Shown: one piece after another, positions 34,373-41,113 of the stretch
Numbering within the stretch: the first letter of the stretch is position 1
How the letters are laid out: each line of letters begins with the position of its first letter
Made by a program: the position numbers and the translations under genes
Assembly: GCF_004217185.1 (NCBI RefSeq)
Contig: NZ_SHKL01000001.1
Span: 5,206,001-5,270,000 of the forward strand
Direction of reading: 5' to 3'
Length of the DNA stretch: 64,000 nt
Source of the DNA: Pseudonocardia sediminis
GTDB taxonomy: Bacteria; Actinomycetota; Actinomycetes; Mycobacteriales; Pseudonocardiaceae
The notes under the pieces: generated by a model
Seen by the model: only the letters and a program-made list of their open reading frames with translations
The model's database searches: none
What the model was told of the DNA's origin: nothing

Positions 34373-35095
34373 TCACCGGGCGCGGCGTTGCCATTCGGTG
34401 TCGATGTGCTCGACGAGCGGGCGGTAGAGCGCGGCGACGGCGGGCGCGACGTCCGCGACGGCGTCCGGGTCGGCGGGCCCGGCCAGGACCGAGCGCAGGA
34501 CGTGCTCGAGCAGCTCGGCCCGGCGGACGGGGTCGGTGGGCGCGAACGGGTCGGCCTCCGGCGGGGTGCCGGCGGCGACGAAGAACCCCGTGGTGACGGC
34601 GCCGTACCCGTGCACCTGCTCGTCCAGCGGCAGGTCGGTGGCGACCAGCCGGGCCTCGCGCAGCAGCCGGAAGTGCGCGCGCACGATCTCGTTGCGCCGC
34701 GCCGCCAGCTCGCCGAGCGTGCCGGCCGACTCCTGCACGAGCCGTCCGAGCACCTCGGCGTCGCCCATGTAGAGCACCCGGGCGAGCTCGTCGGACTGCA
34801 GTGCCTCGTAGACGATCCGGACCATCCGCCACGGCAGCGCGACCGCGGGGTCGGTCTCCATCCGGTCGGCCAGGTCGGTGAACGTCCGGCGCTGCGACCG
34901 CAGCAGGACAGTCAGGAACAGCGCGTCCTTCGTCCGGAAGTGCAGGTAGACGGTGCCCTTGCCGATCCCGGCGTGCCGCGCGACGTCCTCGATCGTCACC
35001 CGCCGGTACCCCCAGCGCAGCAGCAGGTCCGCGGCGGAGTCGAGCACGCGGTCGGCGCGCTCGCCGGTGTCCGGTCCGGCCGGTTCTGCGCTCAT
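34373..35095 (-). CDS. TetR-family transcriptional regulator
   Basis: 240 residues. DRVLDSAADLLLRWGYRRVTIEDVARHAGIGKGTVYLHFRTKDALFLTVL is a full TetR HTH. The ligand domain is long and helical with no recognisable signature. ATG 35095 is preceded by GGAGGG. It heads a probable regulator-P450 operon and is divergent from an enoyl-CoA hydratase. An excellent 39-bp inverted repeat lies between the two, 15 bp from its own start, which points to autoregulation and control of both sides. Confidence 0.92.
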   Translation of the reverse strand: MSAEPAGPDTGERADRVLDSAADLLLRWGYRRVTIEDVARHAGIGKGTVYLHFRTKDALFLTVLLRSQRRTFTDLADRMETDPAVALPWRMVRIVYEALQSDELARVLYMGDAEVLGRLVQESAGTLGELAARRNEIVRAHFRLLREARLVATDLPLDEQVHGYGAVTTGFFVAAGTPPEADPFAPTDPVRRAELLEHVLRSVLAGPADPDAVADVAPAVAALYRPLVEHIDTEWQRRAR

Positions 35096-35109
35096 TCGCC
35101 CTCCGTTTC

Positions 35110-35148
35110 TGACCATATGACCAGATTCGAACTCTGGTCATGTGGTCA
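35110..35148. promoter_or_regulatory. large TetR operator between tetR-P450 and enoyl-CoA hydratase
   Basis: Arms TGACCATATGACCAGA (35110-35125) and TCTGGTCATGTGGTCA (35133-35148) match at 15 of 16 positions with a 7-bp spacer. Each arm contains two TGACCA (or TGGTCA) hexamers 8 bp apart, so there are four half-sites, enough for two TetR dimers. Confidence 0.8.
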
Positions 35149-35191
35149 CGGTAGACCCGCCGGGGTCCGGTGTCGAGATACCGTCGACGGC

Positions 35192-35965
35192 ATGGCCGAC
35201 TACGAACACCTGCTGGTCAAGAACGAGGGCGACACCGTCCGGATCACGATGAACCGGCCGCAGCGCCGCAACTCGCTGACCGAGGAGCACCTGCGCGAGC
35301 TGCTGGACGCGTTCGAGACCGCGGGCCGCTCCGACGCGACCGGGATCGTCCTGGCCGGCGAGGGGAAGGCCTTCTCCTCCGGGCACGACTTCGGTGACGT
35401 CGCCGGTCGCGACCTCGCCGGGGTGCGCGACCTGCTGCGTCTGTGCACCACGGTCATGCGGACGATCGAGGACGTGCCGCAGGTCGTGATCGCCCGGGTG
35501 CACGCGACCGCGTGGGCGGCGGGCTGCCAGCTCGTCGCCTCGTGCGACCTGGCGGTGGCCGCGGAGTCGGCGACGTTCGCCCTGCCCGGCGGCAAGGGCG
35601 GCTGGTTCTGCCACACCCCGGCCGTCCCGGTCGCGCGGAACATCGGCCGCAAGCGCCTGATGGAGATGGCCCTGACCGGCGACGCGGTCGACGCCGCGAC
35701 CGCCGCCGACTGGGGCCTGGTCAACTACGCCGTCGCCGACGACGAGCTGGACGCACGGGTCGACGACCTCCTGGCCCGCGCCACCCGCGGCAGCCGCTTC
35801 TCCAAGGCCGTCGGCAAGCAGACCCTCCACGCCCAGCTCGACCGCCCCGAGGCCGACGCCTACGCGATCGCCGTCGAGGTGATGGCGTCGATGTCGCAGA
35901 GCCCGGGCGCCCGCGAGGGGATGGCCTCGTTCCTGGACAAGCGCCACCCGGAGTGGACGGACTGA
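35192..35965 (+). CDS. enoyl-CoA hydratase/isomerase family protein
   Basis: 257 residues. Crotonase fold: VRITMNRPQRRNSLTEEHLRELLDAF, ATGIVLAGEGKAFSSGHDFGD (oxyanion-forming strand), HATAWAAGCQLVASCDLAVAAESATFALPGGKGG (second oxyanion Gly region), and WGLVNYAV near the C-terminus. The usual paired Glu residues of true hydratases are not evident at the expected places (CQLVASCD, PGGKGGWF), so it may be an isomerase/hydrolase variant rather than crotonase. ATG 35192, TACCGT 7 nt upstream (leaderless). Divergent from the TetR gene, sharing its operator. Confidence 0.85.
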   Translation: MADYEHLLVKNEGDTVRITMNRPQRRNSLTEEHLRELLDAFETAGRSDATGIVLAGEGKAFSSGHDFGDVAGRDLAGVRDLLRLCTTVMRTIEDVPQVVIARVHATAWAAGCQLVASCDLAVAAESATFALPGGKGGWFCHTPAVPVARNIGRKRLMEMALTGDAVDAATAADWGLVNYAVADDELDARVDDLLARATRGSRFSKAVGKQTLHAQLDRPEADAYAIAVEVMASMSQSPGAREGMASFLDKRHPEWTD

Positions 35966-35998
35966 CCGCGGGACCGATCACCTAGGCTCCGCCCTGTC

Positions 35999-36895
35999 AT
36001 GACCCGGGAACTGACACGTAGACGTCTGCTGCGGCTCGCCGGCGCGGGAGCCGCGGCCACGCTCGGCGGCACGGTGCTCGCCGGGTGCGGAGGCTCCGGC
36101 GGCGATCCGCTGCAGCGGCTGCGCTCCGGCGGCGACATCACGATCGGGCTGGACGGCGAGCGCCCCTTCGGCTTCACCGACTCCTCCGGCCGGGCGACCG
36201 GTGAGAGCCCCGAGGTGGCCCGGGCCGTCGTCACCGGTCTCGGCGGCGGTGGCCTGGTGGCCGTCCAGCTCCCGTTCGACCGGCTGATCAGCGGTCTGCG
36301 CGACGGACAGTTCGACATGATCACGGTCGGCCTGTCGATCACCCCGCGGCGCTGCCAGCAGGTCGGCTTCTCCCGCCCCGACTTCGTCGCCGCCACCGGC
36401 CTGCTCGTGCCCTCGGGCAACCCGCGGGGCCTGCTCACGCTCAAGGGCGTCCGCAACACCTCGACCCGGCTCGGCGTGCTCGAGGCGAGCGCCGAGCAGG
36501 AGTACGCGCTGGCCGCCGGCATCCCGCCGACGCTGATCACGACGTTCGACTCGCAGAGCGCCCTGTTCCGCGGCGTCGCCGACCGCACGGTCGAGGTCGG
36601 CGCGCTGACCCGCATCTCGCTGCTCGACGAGGTGCGCCGCAACGCCGCCACGAACGTCGAGGTCACGCGGGGCTTCTACCCGGTCGTCGACGGTAGGCGG
36701 GCCCTGGGCGCGGGCGCGTTCGCGTTCCGGCCCGAGGACACCGAGTTCCGCGCCGCGTTCGACCAGGGGCTGACGGCGCTGCAGTCCTCCGGGCGCTGGC
36801 TGGAGCTGACCGCGCCGTTCGGCTTCACCGCCGACAACCTGCCCCCGCCCGGCCTGACCACCGAGTCGCTGTGTGCCCGTTCGCCCTCCTCCTGA
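35999..36895 (+). CDS. family-3 solute-binding lipoprotein (EhuB-like)
   Basis: 298 residues. Basic N-terminus TRRRLLRLAG with a twin-arginine-like stretch, hydrophobic core and lipobox TVLAGCGG: an exported lipoprotein. The mature part GDITIGLDGERPFGFTDSSGRATGESPEVARAVVTGLG and QLPFDRLISGLRDGQFDMITVGLSITPRRCQQVGFSRP matches amino-acid/ectoine-type binding proteins (SBP_bac_3), especially EhuB of hydroxyectoine uptake. No permease or ATPase genes adjoin, so this is an orphan here. Followed 13 bp later by the heptad-repeat protein gene, probably the same transcript. Confidence 0.82.
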   Translation: MTRELTRRRLLRLAGAGAAATLGGTVLAGCGGSGGDPLQRLRSGGDITIGLDGERPFGFTDSSGRATGESPEVARAVVTGLGGGGLVAVQLPFDRLISGLRDGQFDMITVGLSITPRRCQQVGFSRPDFVAATGLLVPSGNPRGLLTLKGVRNTSTRLGVLEASAEQEYALAAGIPPTLITTFDSQSALFRGVADRTVEVGALTRISLLDEVRRNAATNVEVTRGFYPVVDGRRALGAGAFAFRPEDTEFRAAFDQGLTALQSSGRWLELTAPFGFTADNLPPPGLTTESLCARSPSS

Positions 36896-36908
36896 CAGGA
36901 TCGCGGTC

Positions 36909-38147
36909 ATGGCACTGCGCATCGCCGGGCTGACCGTCCCCGGACCGACCGAGGTTCTCTCCGGGGCGGCGACGGTCCTCGACTGGACCGGCGACGCGGC
37001 CGAGGTGGTGGCGTCGCTGCCGTCCCGGGCCGCCGACCTGCTCGACGACGTCGCCGGGCTCGTCGGCCGGATCCACACGATCGCCGACCGGGTCGACGGT
37101 CTGCTCGACCGCGTCGACGACGTCGCCGCCCGCGCGAGCACCCTGATCGAGCGCGTGGACACCGTCGCCGACACCGCCACCGGGCTCGTCACCCGGGTCT
37201 CGACCGTCGCCGACGACGCCACCGGTCTGATCACGCGGGTCTCCACCGTCGCGGACTCGGCCACCGGGCTCGTCGAGCGTGTCTCGGTCGTCGCGGACTC
37301 CGCGACCGGGCTGGTGCAACGCGTGTCCGTCGTCGCGGAGAACGCGACCGGGCTCGTCGACCGCGTCTCCACCGTCGCCGAGAACGCCACCGGGCTCGTC
37401 GACCGCGTCTCGACGGTGGCCGAGGACGCGACGGGGCTGGTCGAGCGGGTCTCCGTCGTGGCCGACAGCGCGACCGGACTCGTCGACCGCGTGTCGACCG
37501 TCGCCGACAGCGCCACCGGACTCGTGGAGCGCGTCTCCACCGTCGCCGACGAGGCGACCGGTCTGGTCGAGCGCGTCTCCGTGGTCTCGGACTCCGCGAC
37601 CGGTCTGGTGGAGCGCGTGTCGGTCGTCGCGGAGAACGCGACCGGGCTCGTCACGCGCGTCGACGCCGTCGCCGACGACGCCTCGGGGCTCGTCCGGCGG
37701 GTGTCGGTCGTCGCCGAGGACGCCACCGGGCTGGTGGCCCGGGTCGGTGGGGTCGCCGAGAACGCGACCGGCGTCGTGGAGGCCGCGAACGCGGTCGCCT
37801 CCCGGGCCGGCGAGGTCGTCGAGGCGGCGTCGGGCGCCAGCACGACCGCGACCGAGCTGCTCGACCTCTACGTCCCGATGGCCCGGCGGGCCGCACCGCT
37901 GGCGAGCCGTTTCGTCGAGGAGTTCTCCGAGGCGGAGCTGCAGGCCGCGATCAAGCTCGTCGACACCCTGCCGACGGTGACCGAGAGCGTCGAGTCCGAC
38001 ATCCTGCCGATCCTGGCCACGCTGGACCGGGTCGGGCCGGACGTGCACGAGCTCCTCGACGTCCTCAAGGAGGTCCGTCAGGCGATCAACGGCGTCCCCG
38101 GGTTCTCGTTCCTGCGCAAGCGGGGCAGCGAGAAGGAGGACGCCTGA
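36909..38147 (+). CDS. protein built of perfect 14-residue (two-heptad) tandem repeats
   Basis: 412 residues, ATG 36909. Residues 83-292 are fifteen units of consensus V-S-x-V-A-[DE]-x-A-T-G-L-V-x-R without a single insertion, and two degenerate units precede them (residues 55-82). Hydrophobic residues fall at positions 1, 4, 8 and 11, exactly the a/d pattern of a coiled coil, with Gly10 in every unit. The C-terminal part (LDLYVPMARRAAPLASRFVEEFSEAELQAAIKLVDTLP, then LATLDRVGPDVHELLDVLKEVRQAINGVPG) is helical and resembles methyl-accepting/tether-like proteins of actinobacteria. No signal peptide or TM segment. I do not recognise a named family; a scaffold or membrane-surface amphipathic rod is a guess. 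Confidence 0.8.
   Translation: MALRIAGLTVPGPTEVLSGAATVLDWTGDAAEVVASLPSRAADLLDDVAGLVGRIHTIADRVDGLLDRVDDVAARASTLIERVDTVADTATGLVTRVSTVADDATGLITRVSTVADSATGLVERVSVVADSATGLVQRVSVVAENATGLVDRVSTVAENATGLVDRVSTVAEDATGLVERVSVVADSATGLVDRVSTVADSATGLVERVSTVADEATGLVERVSVVSDSATGLVERVSVVAENATGLVTRVDAVADDASGLVRRVSVVAEDATGLVARVGGVAENATGVVEAANAVASRAGEVVEAASGASTTATELLDLYVPMARRAAPLASRFVEEFSEAELQAAIKLVDTLPTVTESVESDILPILATLDRVGPDVHELLDVLKEVRQAINGVPGFSFLRKRGSEKEDA
37071..37784 (+). repeat. 42-bp coding tandem repeat, 15 good units plus 2 degenerate
   Basis: Units from 37155 to 37784 (15 x 42 bp) encode the 14-residue repeats; 37071-37154 holds two diverged units. Codon-level similarity between neighbours is high (for example the ACCGGGCTCGTCGA core recurs), so unit number could change by slippage or recombination. 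Confidence 0.85.
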
Positions 38148-38298
38148 GAGAACGGTCGCCGGCCCGGGCGGCATGACCCCTCGATCCGCACGCCGCCGGG
38201 GCCGGACGGGGACGAGTGTGGGCCCGGTGCGCCGGGAGCCCTCCCGGACCGTCGTGGGCGATCGCGTGCCCATGATGCCGAGTGGGCCCTCGGCGACC

Positions 38299-38304
38299 TA
38301 GTCT
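38299..38304 (+). promoter_or_regulatory. -10-like element of the FHA-kinase operon
   Basis: TAGTCT at 38299-38304, followed by GAGGAGGAT just before ATG 38325, i.e. a short 5' leader with a Shine-Dalgarno. Confidence 0.45.
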
Positions 38305-38324
38305 CTGCGCCGAGGAGGATCTAC

Positions 38325-39074
38325 ATGGACGGGCGCACGCAGGCCCCGCCTGCCGTCGAGAACACGATCTTCGTACAGGCGCTGACCGGGGGCATCACGG
38401 TCGGCCCGAAACAGGGCCGCGAGCTGTTGTTCGGCCGGAACCGGCCGGAGGTGCACGTCTGCGTCGGCGAGGACGACCCCCAGGTGAGCCGTCACCACGG
38501 GACCCTGTTCTTCGACGACGGGAGCTGGTGCGTGCGTACCACCGGCCGCACCCCGATCCGATTCCCGGACCGCAGGATGCTGTTCGAGTCCGAGCCGCCG
38601 ATCCCACTGGCGCCGGGGTACACGCTGCTGTTCGTCACCGGGTCCAGCGGACGTGAGCACGCGCTGGAGATCCGGGTCAGCGGCCCCGACCGGAGCGCGC
38701 CGGTCCGTCCCGACGACCACACCCGGGCCCCGCGCACCTGGCCGATGGACGCGACCGAGCACCTCGTCCTGGTCGCGCTCGCCCGTCGCTACCTGCAGCA
38801 CGAGCCGCAGCCGGCGCCGCAGTCCTGGCGCCAGGTCGAGGCCGAGGTGGCGCGCGTGCAGCCCGACGCCGGCTGGACGCACCGCCGCGTCGAGCACCTG
38901 GTGACGGCGATCCGGGCCCGGCTGTCCAAGGCCGGCGTGCCCGGGCTGACCCGCGAGGAGTGGGGCGACCCGGTCGGCAACGCACTGAACGAGAGCCTGA
39001 TCTCCGAGCTGCTGCGCTCGACCACGATCATCCCGACCGACCTGGCCCTGCTCGACGCGGACCCGGCCGGATGA
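38325..39074 (+). CDS. FHA-domain protein
   Basis: 249 residues. An N-terminal forkhead-associated phosphothreonine-binding fold: RELLFGRNRPEVHVCVGEDDPQVSRHHGTLFFDDGSWCVRTTGRTPIRF carries the conserved GR, S-R-x-H and the later Asn/Gly turn region. The C-terminal half (TWPMDATEHLVLVALARRYLQ, WRQVEAEVARVQPDAGWTHRRVEHLVTAIRARLSKAG) is a winged-helix-like helical domain seen in actinobacterial FHA proteins. The stop overlaps the downstream kinase start as ATGA, so it is translationally coupled and very likely the kinase's phospho-dependent partner or substrate. Confidence 0.88.
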   Translation: MDGRTQAPPAVENTIFVQALTGGITVGPKQGRELLFGRNRPEVHVCVGEDDPQVSRHHGTLFFDDGSWCVRTTGRTPIRFPDRRMLFESEPPIPLAPGYTLLFVTGSSGREHALEIRVSGPDRSAPVRPDDHTRAPRTWPMDATEHLVLVALARRYLQHEPQPAPQSWRQVEAEVARVQPDAGWTHRRVEHLVTAIRARLSKAGVPGLTREEWGDPVGNALNESLISELLRSTTIIPTDLALLDADPAG

Positions 39075-41077
39075 CCGGGCCACACGGGAACGGGCCACCA
39101 CCCGGGAACGGGCCGCCCGGCACCGGCCCCGCGGACGACCGTGTGGTCGCCGACCGCTACCGCGTGCACGAGCGCGTCGGCTCCGGCGGGATGGGCGTGG
39201 TCTACCGGGCCACCGACACCCGGCTCAAGCGCGAGGTCGCCCTCAAGCAGGTCCTGCTGAGCGGGTTCGACGACGCCGAGGCCGGGCAGGCCCGGCGGCG
39301 CACCCTGCGCGAGGCCGAGATCGCCGCCCGGGTGCACCACCCGCGGATCGTCTCGATCTTCGACGTCATCGACGACGCCGACGGGCCGCTGCTGGTGCTG
39401 GAGTACCTGCCCTCGCGCAGTCTCGGCGCCGTCGTCGCCGAGCTGGGGGTGCTCACCCCCGGCGTGGCCGCGCGGATCGGTGCCCAGGTCGCCGAGGCCC
39501 TGGCCGCCGCCCACGCCGCCGCCATCGTGCACCGGGACGTGAAGCCCGGCAACGTGCTGGTCTCCCCCGGCGACCCGGTCGGGTCGGCCAAGCTGGCGGA
39601 CTTCGGCATCTCGCACATCCCGGGCTCCCAGACGCTCATCCCGACCGGGATCGGCACCCCCGCCTACTTCGCCCCGGAGGTCGCGCGCGGCGGCGACCCC
39701 ACCCCCGCCGCGGACGTCTACGCACTCGGCGCGACGCTGGCCGCGGTGACCCAGGGAGCCCCGCCGTTCGGGTGGAGCGGCGAGAACCCGCTCGAGCTGA
39801 TCCGCCGGATCTCCGCCGAGGAGGTCCCCGAGCCGACGATCGGCGGGCCGCTGGGCGAGCTGGTGTCCTGCATGACCGACACGGACCCCGCCCGACGCCC
39901 GAGCGCCGCGGACGCCGTCCAGCAGCTCTGGGCACTGGCCGACCGGCCCGAGCCGGTGCACCCGGCCGTCACCCCCGCGGGGACGGCCGGGGGGACGGCC
40001 CCGGCGCCCGGTGCCCCGCGCCCGGACGGGACGGACCCGCGCGGGGACGGTTCCGGGCCGACTCCCCCGCACTCGGAGCCCACGTACCTGCCCTCCGACG
40101 GGTCCCGCCCCTGGTACCGGCGGCCGACGGTCCTGGCCGCGGTCGCCGTGGTCCTCGCCCTCGCCGTCGTGGCCGGCACGGTCCTGATCCGGGGCTCGGG
40201 GCAGCAGCCGGAGACGCCCGCCGCCTCCGGGCCGCCGTCGCTGCCGGCCTCGGTCGGCACCGTCCTCATCGGCGACGAGCGCACCGCCGACCCCTGCCTG
40301 ATCGACCCGGCGGCCCTGTCGTCGTTCGGGAAGCCGACCCTGATCCCGGACTACGGCAACCTCGCCGGCTGCTCGGTCGACCTGACCCAGCGCGGCTCGG
40401 ACTCCTACGACGTCCCGGTGCGGTGGCGCCCGAGTGCCTCGGACCCGCCGGAGGGCGAGCAGCAGCGGATCGGCGACCTCCTGGTGGTGCGCCGCCCGCC
40501 GACCGACGACGTGAGCTGCGAGCGCTACGTCCTGCTCACCGACGGCACGCAGGCCGACATCAGCGTGGCCTTCACCGGCGACCAGGCGCCGATCGCCGCG
40601 CCCTGCACGGTCGCCGACGCGGCCGTCGCCTCCGCGGTGACGACGCTGGCGCAGCGCGGCGTGCCCCGCCGGCCGGCCCCGCAGGATCCGCTGGGATCGG
40701 CGGACGCGTGCACGCTGATCCGGCCCGAGGACCTGTCGTTCCTGCCGCCGGACCGGCGCACCGACACCTACCGCGGCTTCGCGGGCTGGTCGTGCGACTG
40801 GAGCGACGGCCGCGACCCCGAGCTGGGGATCACGCTGACCTTCGACCGCTACGCCCCGCCGTCGGAGACCGGACGCCCGGTCCCGGGCGCACCCGCCTTC
40901 GTCCGCGAGCAGGACGACGACTCCTGCAACGGCGAGATCCCCCGCCGACAGTTCCTGGGCGTCGACGGCAAGCCGCGTGCCGAGGAGCTGCGGGTGAAGG
41001 TCGAGGGAACGGGCACGACCGAGCAGAAGTGCGCCATCGCCGCCCGTCTCGTCACCGCGGCGAACGGCCGGCTCTGA
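39071..41077 (+). CDS. receptor-type Ser/Thr protein kinase (PknB family) with duplicated extracellular domain
   Basis: 668 residues. Kinase domain: glycine loop VGSGGMGVVYRA, Lys59 in VALKQ, HRDVKPGNVL with Asp156, Asp177 in ADFGIS, GTPAYFAPEVA and DVYALG. A Pro/Gly-rich juxtamembrane linker (~305-350) follows, then one TM helix at about 354-373 and ~290 residues outside the cell. That part contains two similar halves: DPCLIDPAALSSFG...LAGCSVDL...APCTVADAAVASAV and DACTLIRPEDLSFL...WSCDWSD...QKCAIAARLVTAA, each with three Cys, resembling DUF3558-type folds. It has no PASTA repeats. Overlaps the FHA gene by 4 bp. A ligand or cell-wall sensor role is inferred. Confidence 0.93.
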   Translation: MTGPHGNGPPPGNGPPGTGPADDRVVADRYRVHERVGSGGMGVVYRATDTRLKREVALKQVLLSGFDDAEAGQARRRTLREAEIAARVHHPRIVSIFDVIDDADGPLLVLEYLPSRSLGAVVAELGVLTPGVAARIGAQVAEALAAAHAAAIVHRDVKPGNVLVSPGDPVGSAKLADFGISHIPGSQTLIPTGIGTPAYFAPEVARGGDPTPAADVYALGATLAAVTQGAPPFGWSGENPLELIRRISAEEVPEPTIGGPLGELVSCMTDTDPARRPSAADAVQQLWALADRPEPVHPAVTPAGTAGGTAPAPGAPRPDGTDPRGDGSGPTPPHSEPTYLPSDGSRPWYRRPTVLAAVAVVLALAVVAGTVLIRGSGQQPETPAASGPPSLPASVGTVLIGDERTADPCLIDPAALSSFGKPTLIPDYGNLAGCSVDLTQRGSDSYDVPVRWRPSASDPPEGEQQRIGDLLVVRRPPTDDVSCERYVLLTDGTQADISVAFTGDQAPIAAPCTVADAAVASAVTTLAQRGVPRRPAPQDPLGSADACTLIRPEDLSFLPPDRRTDTYRGFAGWSCDWSDGRDPELGITLTFDRYAPPSETGRPVPGAPAFVREQDDDSCNGEIPRRQFLGVDGKPRAEELRVKVEGTGTTEQKCAIAARLVTAANGRL

Positions 41078-41104
41078 CCCCGCCCGTCGGGAACCCGGGC
41101 GGGG
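41078..41104. terminator. bidirectional terminator between kinase and mutase genes
   Basis: CCCCGCCCG (41078-41086) pairs perfectly with CGGGCGGGG (41096-41104) across a 9-nt loop, in the 36-bp gap between convergent stops. Confidence 0.75.
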
Positions 41105-41113
41105 CGGGCACGC

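Noticed and set aside
35978..38273. Two long antisense open frames (621 and 482 codons) opposite the 14-residue-repeat gene
   Set aside because: They encode the mirror image of the repeat (for example STSPVASSATVET-type repeats) and have no recognisable start or domain. The forward frame has the heptad pattern and a short, plausible gap to the upstream gene.
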